A stretch of DNA of 37,401 nucleotides from positions 1-37,401 of the IMG/VR virus record IMGVR_UViG_3300027970_000710; one strand, written 5' to 3'. The notes beneath the pieces were generated by a model. That model saw only the letters and a list, made by a program, of their open reading frames with translations, was not told the DNA's origin and ran no database searches. How positions within the stretch are numbered: the stretch's first letter is position 1; each line of letters starts with the position of its first letter. Made by a program: the position numbers and the translations under genes. This DNA is from a virus. Of this stretch, positions 8,902 to 16,144 are shown one piece after another.

Positions 8902-9651
8902 ATGTTCTCAGGTAGTTTTTATTTAACTGACAAATTTGAACCAGTAGCCACTACCAACCTGCAAGCAGGAAGCTATGAATTTAACAATGGACAATCTTAT
9001 AAAATAGGAGTTGGTAAAATTACAAAAGACGTAAGTGATTTTAAAACAGTAACAAAACAAGTTATTGCAAATTTAGAAGGGGGATATTATAACCCAGCCT
9101 ACCACGGTACCGGAGATGCAAGATACAATACATCAGGAGAAACGATGTTTGGGATAGATCGCAAAAACGGCGGAACAATTAATACAAGTAAAGCTGGTGT
9201 TGAATTCTGGAAGTTAATCGAAGAAGCTCAAAAAACTAAAAAATGGAAATGGAATTATGTTCCACCAGATCCACTACAGACACAATTAGTAGATTTAGCC
9301 GTTCAAATGATAGAACCAGGCTACAACGATTTTATAAAGAGATATGTCGAGAGTAAGACAAACGGAAAACAAGTTTCAGATATTATAAACCAAGACGGAA
9401 GATTAAAATTTAATTTTGTTTACGGAGCTTGGAACGGTCCGGGATGGTTTCAAGGATATAGTAACAAGGTAGTAGCTGCTTATAACTCCGGTAAAAAAAC
9501 ACCTGATGAACTAGTTAAAGTATTTATAGCAGCTAGACTAGATAGCACGGATCTCTTAAAGAAAGGTAAGCCAGTAAAAAATGGTAGTTCTTGGTCACTA
9601 CAAAATCAAAGCGGGATTAAGATAGCAAAGTTAATAGGAGTAAATGTATAA
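8902..9651 (+). CDS. Tail-associated lysozyme/muramidase
   Basis: A 249-residue protein without a signal peptide. After a ~45-residue N-terminal region comes a lysozyme-like domain: VIANLEGGYYNPAYH with the likely catalytic Glu59 in E-G-G-Y, then RYNTSGETMFGIDRKNGG (71-90) with the G-E-T-M-F-G-I-D signature, then W-K-W-N-Y and a helical second half with a YGAWNGPGWFQGYS stretch (~174-188). These match the lysozyme-like domains used by phages with long contractile tails to cut the peptidoglycan. Gene position after the hub gene, rather than with the holins, favours a baseplate-mounted enzyme for entry; the GH19 enzyme at 31729 would serve exit. The hydrolase family number is not assigned. Confidence 0.75.
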   Translation: MFSGSFYLTDKFEPVATTNLQAGSYEFNNGQSYKIGVGKITKDVSDFKTVTKQVIANLEGGYYNPAYHGTGDARYNTSGETMFGIDRKNGGTINTSKAGVEFWKLIEEAQKTKKWKWNYVPPDPLQTQLVDLAVQMIEPGYNDFIKRYVESKTNGKQVSDIINQDGRLKFNFVYGAWNGPGWFQGYSNKVVAAYNSGKKTPDELVKVFIAARLDSTDLLKKGKPVKNGSSWSLQNQSGIKIAKLIGVNV

Positions 9652-10274
9652 TGTATTTTCCAAAATCCAAAATAATACCAGACCAGTATACTAACGGCAA
9701 TGACTTAGTATACAAAGACACTAACCAGTATTATGCAGGGTATTACCACATTCTTGCTAGCGGTAAAACTTATTCAGGTAAAAATACAACCGATGGAATA
9801 CCGAGAGAATTAATTTTTATACAAGACCGCGCAGACGTAGTTGATAGTGAATCAGAAACTTATGGATTTACACCCACCTCCATTTTTGCCCTCTACGATT
9901 TTGAAGCTTCCAAGTTATATTATGACAATATAAGATTAAAAAACGGAATTGATTACCCGGCAACTAGTCTAACAGAACCTTATTATGTAACTCCTACACC
10001 CAAATACCCATCTTTTATCAGATACTTTGTCAAAAGGGTAAATAATAATTCCTATATTGAAATCGATCAGGCACAGTATCAAAAAATAGGAAGTAGGGAT
10101 AATAGGTACAACTGGGCATCATATTTAGCTTTTGAATTGCCTTGGACTACAGGCGGGGCTCCTGGTCAAGATATCCTTATAACAAATAAGAACATTGTAT
10201 CTTTAACTGAACGGAGGTTAAAACTTTACGGATTCTCTCAATACATAACTAATTATACTCAATTTGCTTTATAA
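9651..10274 (+). CDS. Structural-region protein, unknown function
   Basis: A 207-residue protein starting on the last base of the lysozyme stop codon (TAATG). It is rich in Tyr and Asn; the N-terminus has Y-Y-A-G-Y-Y-H-I-L-A-S-G-K-T-Y-S-G-K, a motif I associate with uncharacterised virion proteins of T4-like marine phages. No signal peptide or membrane helix. The C-terminus ends with aromatic, polar sequence (YGFSQYITNYTQFAL). It is the last gene of the tail block before the replication genes. A virion role is inferred from coupling and position. Confidence 0.6.
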   Translation: MYFPKSKIIPDQYTNGNDLVYKDTNQYYAGYYHILASGKTYSGKNTTDGIPRELIFIQDRADVVDSESETYGFTPTSIFALYDFEASKLYYDNIRLKNGIDYPATSLTEPYYVTPTPKYPSFIRYFVKRVNNNSYIEIDQAQYQKIGSRDNRYNWASYLAFELPWTTGGAPGQDILITNKNIVSLTERRLKLYGFSQYITNYTQFAL

Positions 10275-10275
10275 G

Positions 10276-10306
10276 TTGGCACTCTGACCAATCTTTCGTA
10301 TCTTTA
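10276..10306 (+). promoter_or_regulatory. Host-like promoter TTGG-N19-TATCTTTA
   Basis: TTGG 10276-10279, 19-base spacer ending TTTCG, TATCTTTA 10299-10306. The ATG of the polymerase-like gene follows 10 bases later. Same layout as eight other sites in this window. Confidence 0.65.
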
Positions 10307-10316
10307 GTCAAAGGTT

Positions 10317-11600
10317 ATGTTTTGGCTAATAGAGACACAAGAGCAGTTCGATGATTTAAAGTATCAATTAGGAAAGGAGATTTTCGCAATCCCGATCTAT
10401 AAACATACTGAAATGCATCCGGGGATGTTTACCCCCATCAGTTTATATCTGAGGGATATAAACCAGAAGAGAGGCTTCTTAATTAACTTTTATCATCCAG
10501 AAGCACTCCTGTTTGATTACCTACAGGCTAAGGAATACCTTAAGACTTTCGATAAAATTTATACTCCGGACAAAAAAGCATTTAATTATGTTCATTTCGG
10601 AGAAAATACATTAGATCTAAACTTATGCCAGTATGTGGAACTCAAAAAGCATACCTACGCCCATAATTACTATTCCCAGAAGTATTACGATAGTGACGAT
10701 CTTAATATGGTCATACCGATAGTAAAACACTTTGAGGAATGTGAATCAATCTTTCAGCAGTACCTCCCGGTAATAAACAAATACCAACCTAATACATATT
10801 ACGATGATCTCTCTAATGTATTCTGGTTTATAGAAAAGAACGGACTGAAGGTTAACAGTGCATTCGAAAGATACTTTGAGTTAAAGAGACCCTTTTTATC
10901 CCGGTATAACGACTATACATTCACCCAGTATAATCTAAATACAACCACCGGACGTCCTTCTAATACATTCAACAATTTAAACTTTGCAGCCTTACCTAAA
11001 GACTCCGGAGCAAGATCGGTTTTCATACCTAGAAATGATTTCTTACTTGAGATTGACTTGACGGCTTACCATCCTACGTTAATTGGGCAGATGGTCGGTT
11101 ACCAATCACCAACAGGGGATATCTACGAAGACTTTGCTGATAAGTATGGAATGGATAGAACTGAGGCTAAGAATCTAGTCTTCAAGCAGCTCTACGGGAA
11201 TGTCTTTGATCAATACAAGGATTTTGAATTCTTTCAATTAACTACCCAGTTGATTAATAAGATCTGGGCAGAGTTTAGTGCCAAAGGTAAATACACAGTA
11301 CAAGAAACCGGGAAAGTATTTACGGAGAAGGAATTACAGAATATGAATCCTCAGAAACTATTTAATTACATAATTCAACACTGGGAAACTTTCAATAACG
11401 TTGCACTTCTGAAGAATATTCATTATATTCTTAATAATAGTAAGACAAGATTAGTGCTTTATACCTACGACGCATTTTTGCTAGATACTGCCAAGGAAGA
11501 TAAAGAGAAGATTAGAGCAATATTAGACGTATTTAAACAAGCAAAATTAAAAATAAAAACAAGTTATGGAACAGACTACAACTCTTTACAGCCCCTTTGA
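10317..11600 (+). CDS. Compact family-A DNA polymerase-like protein
   Basis: A 427-residue protein with the palm/fingers motifs of Pol I-type enzymes in order. The region TTTGRPSNTFNNLNF (209-223) resembles 'TGRLSS..PNLQ'. Motif A is LEIDLTAYHPTLIG with Asp247. Motif B is R281-x3-K285-x3-F289-x3-Y293-G, identical in spacing to R754/K758/F762/Y766-G of E. coli Pol I. Motif C is LYTYDAFLLD with Asp385. Two positions are unusual: the Pol I steric-gate Glu710 aligns with His252, and the motif C HDE is YDA. The N-terminal ~160 residues could be a decayed 3'-5' exonuclease, but I see no DxE. T4 uses a family-B polymerase, so this may be a replacement or an accessory enzyme. A host-like promoter precedes it; the 3' end overlaps the next gene by 35 bases. 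Confidence 0.7.
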   Translation: MFWLIETQEQFDDLKYQLGKEIFAIPIYKHTEMHPGMFTPISLYLRDINQKRGFLINFYHPEALLFDYLQAKEYLKTFDKIYTPDKKAFNYVHFGENTLDLNLCQYVELKKHTYAHNYYSQKYYDSDDLNMVIPIVKHFEECESIFQQYLPVINKYQPNTYYDDLSNVFWFIEKNGLKVNSAFERYFELKRPFLSRYNDYTFTQYNLNTTTGRPSNTFNNLNFAALPKDSGARSVFIPRNDFLLEIDLTAYHPTLIGQMVGYQSPTGDIYEDFADKYGMDRTEAKNLVFKQLYGNVFDQYKDFEFFQLTTQLINKIWAEFSAKGKYTVQETGKVFTEKELQNMNPQKLFNYIIQHWETFNNVALLKNIHYILNNSKTRLVLYTYDAFLLDTAKEDKEKIRAILDVFKQAKLKIKTSYGTDYNSLQPL

Positions 11601-12021
11601 TATTTATGATAGAGAAACTATCAATATCGGAGACGTGACTAACAAACTATTTTGCACTTTTGTGCCGTTGGACGGAGTAGATTCCTTTATTGAGGATATT
11701 TCTAGTCAATACACAATTCTTTATAATAAGATATTTGTCCTACATATTAAAAGCAATGACGAGTATGTTTGTACCTACAATGTAGATCAACCAAACATTA
11801 ATAACATTCCAGACAATACTATCCTAGTACATCGGAAAAAGGAGACAAATACCTTATATACGATTAATGCTTTAAATGAATTGATTAAAAGCTTGAATGA
11901 AGGCATAGTAGATACCAGCTTTAGAATAGACTGGCAGCATTATAAAAATACTGTCATGCTAACTCAGCAGGGTGATCTAAAACTGCTAAGAACAAAGATT
12001 TATCAGATAGTGGAACTTTAA
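11566..12021 (+). CDS. Hypothetical protein between polymerase-like gene and SSB
   Basis: A 151-residue soluble protein whose start lies inside the polymerase-like gene (35-base overlap), so it is probably co-translated with it. The C-terminal third has a well-defined pattern FRIDWQHYKNTVMLTQQGDL followed by a Leu/Lys/Ile-rich helix; the middle has IVHRKKETNTLYTINALNEL-like helices. I do not recognise the family. Its location directly upstream of the gp32-like gene suggests a DNA-replication or regulatory role, but there is no direct evidence. Confidence 0.6.
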   Translation: MEQTTTLYSPFDIYDRETINIGDVTNKLFCTFVPLDGVDSFIEDISSQYTILYNKIFVLHIKSNDEYVCTYNVDQPNINNIPDNTILVHRKKETNTLYTINALNELIKSLNEGIVDTSFRIDWQHYKNTVMLTQQGDLKLLRTKIYQIVEL

Positions 12022-12022
12022 G

Positions 12023-12053
12023 TTGCATATCTGAAATAAGTTTCGTAAATTTA
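12023..12053 (+). promoter_or_regulatory. Host-like promoter TTGC-N19-TAAATTTA
   Basis: TTGC 12023-12026, 19-base spacer ending TTTCG, TAAATTTA 12046-12053. The leader to the SSB start is about 12-17 bases and contains AAGTTAT, a short string also seen before the helicase (17230) and the gene at 37357. Confidence 0.65.
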
Positions 12054-12070
12054 CAAATAAGTTATAAAAA

Positions 12071-12937
12071 ATGGATATCAACTCGATCAGAGCGAAACTA
12101 AGCGCTCTACAAACTCAGAACAGCCGTCCTTCTGGAGAGGCACGTAAGAATGTCTTCTGGAAACCTGCCGTGGGCAAGCAAACAATTCGTATTGTACCTT
12201 CAGCGTACAACAAATCTAATCCATTCTCGGAATTATTCTTCCATTATGGGATTGACAAAAACCCTGTAATCTCACCAACCAACTGGGGTGAAAAAGATCC
12301 TATCGTTGAGTTCGCTAAAGAACTACGAGGTTTAAAAGACAAAGAAAGCTGGAGCCTTGCTCGTAAGCTTGATCCAAAAATGAGAGTATTTGTACCTATC
12401 ATCGTTAGAGGTGAGGAAGCTGAAGGAGTTAAACTTTGGGGCTTTGGTAAAGAAATCTACATGGAACTACTTTCAATGGTTGAAGATGAGGACATCGGGG
12501 ATTACACCGACATCGTTACCGGCCGTGATTTAAATTTAACTACAGTAGGTAAAGAAACTACCGGAACTGGTTTTAACAAGACTACAGTACGTGCTAGGAC
12601 TGCACAAACTCCTTTAGCAGAAGATCAAGCAATGTTAACTAAGATCCTAAATGAACAACCGGATCCTTTGAAGGTTTTCTCTAGAATGTCTTTTGATGAC
12701 ATGAAAGCATTACTTCAGCGCTGGCTTGCACCTGAGGAAGAAGAGGGAGCAATCTCATCTGAACCAGCTTCTAACTTTGATGACAAACCTACTACAGCAC
12801 CAGCACCCGCAGTAGAGGCACCTTGGAAGAAACCTGCTAATCCTTTTACCTTAGAGACTCAAGGAAAAAAAGTAGAGTCTAAAGCAGACAAGTTTGATTC
12901 TTTATTTAACGACGACGATAACGATTTACCTTTCTAA
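12071..12937 (+). CDS. gp32-like single-stranded DNA-binding protein
   Basis: A 288-residue protein. The N-terminal helix (INSIRAKLSALQ) fits the basic cooperative-binding 'B' domain. The core has W-K-P near 31, TIRIVPSAYN, a PISPTNWGEKDPIVEFA-like region, then VFVPIIVRGEEAEGVKLWGF and IGDYTDIVTGRDL, which together are the gp32 core pattern. The C-terminus is Pro/Ala-rich and ends in the acidic tail DSLFNDDDNDLPF used to dock replication partners. Odd point: the protein has no cysteine at all, so the zinc site of T4 gp32 (His64, Cys77, Cys87, Cys90) is absent. It would coat ssDNA for the polymerase, UvsX and gp41 helicase coded nearby. A host-like promoter lies just upstream. Confidence 0.85.
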   Translation: MDINSIRAKLSALQTQNSRPSGEARKNVFWKPAVGKQTIRIVPSAYNKSNPFSELFFHYGIDKNPVISPTNWGEKDPIVEFAKELRGLKDKESWSLARKLDPKMRVFVPIIVRGEEAEGVKLWGFGKEIYMELLSMVEDEDIGDYTDIVTGRDLNLTTVGKETTGTGFNKTTVRARTAQTPLAEDQAMLTKILNEQPDPLKVFSRMSFDDMKALLQRWLAPEEEEGAISSEPASNFDDKPTTAPAPAVEAPWKKPANPFTLETQGKKVESKADKFDSLFNDDDNDLPF

Positions 12938-12965
12938 TTAAGTTTGTTAAATTCAAAGAACAGAG

Positions 12966-12989
12966 CATATTTATAATAAAATAAATATG
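12966..12989 (+). promoter_or_regulatory. TATTTATAA promoter inside a start-codon-sequestering inverted repeat
   Basis: CATATTTA (12966-12973) is the perfect complement of TAAATATG (12982-12989), and the last three bases of the right arm are the ATG of the HNH endonuclease. The TATTTATAA box spans 12968-12976. Read-through RNA from the SSB promoter could hide the start codon, whereas RNA started from the box would lack the left arm. The stem is A-T only, so it is weak. Confidence 0.45.
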
Positions 12990-13514
12990 AACTATAGAAA
13001 ACTTTGGATTAAGGAAAATGGCCCTATACCTTTAGATAAACAGGGTAGATCTTACGAAATACATCATATTGATGGTAATCGAAAAAACAATTGTTTAGAG
13101 AATCTACTCTGTTTGTCTATTCAGGATCATTACAGGCTACACTATGATAAAGGAGATTACTTTGCTGCAAACCTAATAGCTCAGAGAATGGATAAACCTG
13201 CTGAACCTGTAAAAAAATGGAATGTTTCAGAAAGTACAAGAGCTGCTTTACGTGAATCTAAACTGGGAGATAAAAATCCAATGAAGGACCCGGCAGTTAG
13301 AAAAAAAGTATCCGAAGCTTTAAAAGGTAGGAGAAAATCCCCGGAAGCGGAAGCTAAAAGACTGAAAAGCCGGGAAGGTTTCAAGCATTCAGAAGAAACT
13401 AAACAGAAAATGAAAAAACCAAAGTACAAATTAAAATGCCCTCATTGTTCATTAGAAGGCGGCAGCAGCCAAATGAAACGATGGCATTTTGAAAATTGCA
13501 AAAATAAGATATAA
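12987..13514 (+). CDS. Free-standing HNH homing endonuclease
   Basis: A 175-residue protein inserted between the SSB and uvsX genes. The HNH motif is YEIHHIDGNRKNNCLENLLC (24-43), with the second His in the following helix (HYRLHY). Residues ~80-135 carry NUMOD3-like repeats (GDKNPMKDPAVRKKVSEALK; GFKHSEETKQKMK), which are DNA-contact modules of homing endonucleases. The C-terminus has a short zinc-finger-like unit CPHC-x13-HFENC shared with the GIY-YIG enzyme at 35954. Known role: cut intron-less or gene-less alleles and spread by repair. It has its own TATTTATAA promoter overlapping a hairpin at the start codon, and ends two bases before uvsX. It is not an intron ORF; no intron boundaries are visible. 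Confidence 0.88.
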   Translation: MNYRKLWIKENGPIPLDKQGRSYEIHHIDGNRKNNCLENLLCLSIQDHYRLHYDKGDYFAANLIAQRMDKPAEPVKKWNVSESTRAALRESKLGDKNPMKDPAVRKKVSEALKGRRKSPEAEAKRLKSREGFKHSEETKQKMKKPKYKLKCPHCSLEGGSSQMKRWHFENCKNKI

Positions 13515-13516
13515 AA

Positions 13517-14596
13517 ATGGCTAAAAAAGAAAAAGCTTCTTTAACAGAAGCAGTATCAGCAGAATTAAAAAAAGGATTTTCTTTAGATAAGTTTAAAGAA
13601 AAAAAACTCCTAACAGGGAACGTTCGTTTTAAAGACCAGCAGTGGATTCCTCTATCAGCTGCATTCCAGGAAGTAACTTCCATACCCGGAATACCGATGG
13701 GGCATATAGTAATGCTAAGAGGACATTCTGATACAGGGAAGACTACAGCATTATTAGAAGCAGCAGTATCAGCACAGAAGGCAGGTATCCTTCCGGTATT
13801 GATTATCACTGAGATGAAATGGAACTGGGAACATGCCATGCAGATGGGACTTCAAGTACAAGAAAAGATCGATAAAGAGACTGGAGAGATTGTAGATTAC
13901 GTCGGTCAGTTTATCTACGTTGATAGAGAGACTTTGAATACAATTGAGGATGTTGCCGGATTTATTCTAGATTTGATTGACGAACAAAAGAAAGGAAGCC
14001 TACCTCAGGACTTATTGTTCTTATGGGATTCAATCGGTTCAGTACCTTGTGAACTTTCAGTACGTTCTAATAAGAATAATGCAGAATGGAATGCAGGTGC
14101 AATGTCAACCCAGTTTGGTAATTTAGTAAACCAGAAGATTGTTATGTCGAGAAAAGAATCTTATCCCTACACTAACACATTAGTAGTGGTGAACAAAGTC
14201 TGGACTCAAAAACCAGAATCACCGATGGGTCAGCCTAAACTAATGAACAAAGGAGGATTTGCGATGTGGTATGATGCAACATTTGTTGTTACATTTGGAA
14301 ACATTATGAATGCAGGAACATCTAAGATTAAGGCAATCAAAAACGGCAAACAAGTAGAGTTCGCTAAAAGAACAAATCTACAGATTGACAAAAACCACAT
14401 TAACGGAATTACTACCCGCGGTAGGATCATTATGACACCACATGGATTTTTAAATGATGACGAAAAAGAAATCAAAAAATACAAGGATGCTCATGCAAAA
14501 GAATGGTCAGCTATCTTAGGCGGAACTGATTTTGATGTGGTGGAAGAAAACTTTGAGAATGCATCCTCAGACTTCTTTCACAACGAACCAGAATAG
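13517..14596 (+). CDS. uvsX: UvsX, RecA-like recombinase
   Basis: A 359-residue protein of the T4 UvsX/RecA ATPase family. Walker A is GHSDTGKT (69-76); the catalytic Glu is in IITEMKW (E99); Walker B is LLFLWDS with Asp171; the polar residue motif follows in SVPCELSVRSNKNNAEWN. The C-terminal part has WTQKPESPMGQPKLMNKGG. UvsX forms filaments on gp32-coated ssDNA and drives strand exchange and recombination-dependent replication, consistent with the SSB and helicase neighbours. It follows the HNH endonuclease by two bases and has no obvious promoter of its own, so it is likely read through from the SSB promoter. The length is close to T4 UvsX (about 390). Confidence 0.92.
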   Translation: MAKKEKASLTEAVSAELKKGFSLDKFKEKKLLTGNVRFKDQQWIPLSAAFQEVTSIPGIPMGHIVMLRGHSDTGKTTALLEAAVSAQKAGILPVLIITEMKWNWEHAMQMGLQVQEKIDKETGEIVDYVGQFIYVDRETLNTIEDVAGFILDLIDEQKKGSLPQDLLFLWDSIGSVPCELSVRSNKNNAEWNAGAMSTQFGNLVNQKIVMSRKESYPYTNTLVVVNKVWTQKPESPMGQPKLMNKGGFAMWYDATFVVTFGNIMNAGTSKIKAIKNGKQVEFAKRTNLQIDKNHINGITTRGRIIMTPHGFLNDDEKEIKKYKDAHAKEWSAILGGTDFDVVEENFENASSDFFHNEPE

Positions 14597-14616
14597 TAAA
14601 AAATAGTCTTTTGCTC

Positions 14617-14625
14617 TATTTATAA
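14617..14625 (+). promoter_or_regulatory. TATTTATAA motif, putative late promoter of the second HNH gene
   Basis: The box sits in a small stem (CTATT-TAT-AATAG, 14616-14628) flanked by CTCTA/TAGAG. A transcript starting 6-8 bases downstream would begin almost exactly at the structured leader 14633-14709. Confidence 0.45.
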
Positions 14626-14632
14626 TAGTAGA

Positions 14633-14716
14633 GTCGAGGCTACACTTACTAATTTGAACTTATTAGAACTCTTGGTGAGTAAGGACCTCGACCCTGAAAG
14701 CCAAGAGTTTTTTTAT
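14633..14716 (+). ncRNA. Structured leader RNA: interleaved helices (possible pseudoknot) ending in a U-run
   Basis: Three pairings can be read: A, GTCGAGG 14633-14639 with CCTCGAC 14686-14692; C, CTTACT 14645-14650 with AGTAAG 14678-14683; B, AACTCTTGG 14667-14675 with CCAAGAGTT 14701-14709, nine perfect pairs, followed by a T run (14708-14714). A and C are nested, but the left arm of B lies in the loop of C while its right arm lies outside A, so B either makes an H-type pseudoknot or competes with C/A. B plus T7 looks like an intrinsic terminator after uvsX. The start codon of the HNH gene follows at once (14715), so the element may control that gene. I do not recognise a named RNA family. 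Confidence 0.5.
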
Positions 14717-15371
14717 GGACTACAAAAAAATATATAATCAATTAATAGACCGGGCCAGACAAGAAGCTCGAACCAAAGGAGAGCAGGTGTATTACGAAAT
14801 ACACCATACTAAACCCAGGTCGTTAGGAGGTACAGGAAAGAACCACGAATGGAAACACCACCCAAACTTAGTTCTTTTAACAGCTAAGGAGCATTTCATT
14901 GCACACCTACTACTATGTGAAATCTACCCAGATAACCAGAAACTTAAAAAAGCATTATGGGCATTGGTTAATGCAACAAAAAACAATCGATATAAAGTAT
15001 CTGCTAGGGTTTACGAACGAACTAAACAAGACTACATTAAGACTATTAAAGGAGTTCCTAAATCAAAAGAAGCCTTGGAGAAACGAACAGCAACCAGGAA
15101 AGCAGCAGGTACCTACAACAGAAGCTCAGAAGCAATTCAGAAAGGGATTGAAACCCGGAAAGCTAATGGGAGTTACCACTACGAAAGAACCCCGGAACAT
15201 AATAAAAAACTTTCAGAAGCAAAGCAGGGTAAGCGTTTGAAAGGAAAATCAATAGTAGATCCAAGTACAGGTAATTGCTATGCTTCTCAAACACAAGCAA
15301 TAGAAGCTTTAAGGATATCAATGACCGGACTTTACGGAAAATTAAAACGAGGGGAATTACTAAGAATGTAG
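14715..15371 (+). CDS. Second free-standing HNH homing endonuclease
   Basis: A 218-residue protein. The HNH core is YYEIHHTKPRSLGGTGKNHE (26-45), then HHPNLVLLTAKEHFIAHLLL with the final His residues. NUMOD3-like repeats follow (EALEKRTATRKAAGTYNRSS; EAIQKGIETRKANGSYHY; TPEHNKKLSEAKQGKRLKG). The last ~35 residues (YASQTQAIEALRISMTGLYG) look like an IENR1/NUMOD1 helix-turn-helix for DNA recognition. The order nuclease - NUMOD3 - HTH is typical of phage HNH homing enzymes. It lies between uvsX and the gene at 15427, preceded by a TATTTATAA box and a structured leader, and its stop codon abuts a host-like promoter. Confidence 0.87.
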   Translation: MDYKKIYNQLIDRARQEARTKGEQVYYEIHHTKPRSLGGTGKNHEWKHHPNLVLLTAKEHFIAHLLLCEIYPDNQKLKKALWALVNATKNNRYKVSARVYERTKQDYIKTIKGVPKSKEALEKRTATRKAAGTYNRSSEAIQKGIETRKANGSYHYERTPEHNKKLSEAKQGKRLKGKSIVDPSTGNCYASQTQAIEALRISMTGLYGKLKRGELLRM

Positions 15372-15402
15372 TTGCCTTGCAGGGGCTTTTTTCGTATCTT
15401 TA
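15372..15402 (+). promoter_or_regulatory. Host-like promoter, first copy of a 31-bp direct repeat
   Basis: TTGC 15372-15375, 19-base spacer, TATCTTTA 15395-15402. The full 31 bases are identical to 16109-16139, so the gene 15427-16077 is flanked by two copies. The T6CG before TATC gives it a partial terminator look, but the upstream arm of the hairpin is missing in this copy. Confidence 0.65.
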
Positions 15403-15406
15403 GGTA

Positions 15407-15415
15407 TATTTATAA
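15407..15415 (+). promoter_or_regulatory. TATTTATAA motif
   Basis: Lies just after the host-like promoter and 11 bases before the ATG at 15427, so this gene may be transcribed early and late. Confidence 0.4.
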
Positions 15416-15426
15416 CAAAAGAAAAA

Positions 15427-16077
15427 ATGGATAATTTTGATTTACGTAAATACCTTGTTGAAAATAAAGCAACTATTAATTCTAAGATACTGAAGGAGGG
15501 AGATTTTAAAGATTTTTTAAACTCATTGGACATAGATACTTCTGGTATAGAAGATGCAGATGTTATTGAAGTAGGGGATGATGTTGCTACTATTAAAGGA
15601 CCGGGTACAGTTGTAGATATTGATAGTGCAAATGAAACATACACTGTTGACTTAGGAAAAAGTAGATCCTTTGTAACATCCTTTGCAAGTGTTAAAAAAC
15701 TAGGAGATACTGTAGATAGCGATTACTTACTTATTTCTGATATAGATAAATTAGAACAGGAACACAAAGCATTTCAGAAAAACTTTGTAAACCTAGACTT
15801 TAGATCTCAAAACGCAGTTGAAGATTTTAAAAGTGAATATTGGAAATTATCAAAGGTATGTGATTTCTACCTAGACTTAGGGCAAGAGATGTGGAATATG
15901 TTTAAACGAAATCGCAAATTCATTGAACACAGTGATGAATTTGAAGATTTATTTTTCGAAGTTGCAAACTTCCTAGTATCGCTTCAAAAACTAGATAACA
16001 ATCAAAATGAAGATTTAAATATGCTAGTAAGGTCTTTTGCAAAAATAGGAAATCGAATAGGGGCAGGGGTAGAGTAA
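15427..16077 (+). CDS. Hypothetical acidic protein
   Basis: A 216-residue soluble protein of no family I recognise. It starts DNFDLRKYLVENKATINSKI, a leader-like N-terminus that I recall from several uncharacterised proteins of T4-like phages. Residues ~45-85 suggest a small beta-barrel (IEVGDDVATIKGPGTVVDID, then TYTVDLG and SRSFV), perhaps SH3/KOW-like and potentially RNA- or protein-binding. The second half (~95-205) is helical and acidic. It is bracketed by a 31-bp direct repeat that carries a promoter, which hints at insertion or duplication. It is followed by a terminator and then the 5'-nuclease gene. Confidence 0.6.
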   Translation: MDNFDLRKYLVENKATINSKILKEGDFKDFLNSLDIDTSGIEDADVIEVGDDVATIKGPGTVVDIDSANETYTVDLGKSRSFVTSFASVKKLGDTVDSDYLLISDIDKLEQEHKAFQKNFVNLDFRSQNAVEDFKSEYWKLSKVCDFYLDLGQEMWNMFKRNRKFIEHSDEFEDLFFEVANFLVSLQKLDNNQNEDLNMLVRSFAKIGNRIGAGVE

Positions 16078-16103
16078 CTAGAAGTAAAAAATAAACACAG
16101 AAG

Positions 16104-16129
16104 AGCCCTTGCCTTGCAGGGGCTTTTTT
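16104..16129 (+). terminator. Intrinsic terminator overlapping the next promoter
   Basis: AGCCCT (16104-16109) pairs with GGGGCT (16119-16124, one G-U) followed by T6. The T run and spacer belong also to the host-like promoter 16109-16139, a compact terminator-promoter unit seen again at 23387, 33351 and 35837. Confidence 0.65.
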
Positions 16130-16139
16130 CGTATCTTTA
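16109..16139 (+). promoter_or_regulatory. Host-like promoter, second copy of the 31-bp direct repeat
   Basis: TTGC 16109-16112, 19-base spacer, TATCTTTA 16132-16139, five bases before the ATG at 16145. With the normal distance from the -7 element the transcript would start at or next to the ATG, so the mRNA is probably leaderless. Confidence 0.65.
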
Positions 16140-16144
16140 TAGTC

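Noticed and set aside
14633-14709. tRNA gene in the 77-base structured element
   Set aside because: The length is right but there is no T-loop TTCGA, no anticodon arm and no acceptor pairing.
12938-15371. Group I or group II introns around the HNH genes
   Set aside because: The flanking genes (SSB, uvsX, 15427) are complete with own starts and stops; no split exons or conserved intron core are visible.
16109-16144. Longer 5'-nuclease start at 16109
   Set aside because: It would be a TTG inside a terminator and promoter; the transcript is expected to start near the ATG at 16145.
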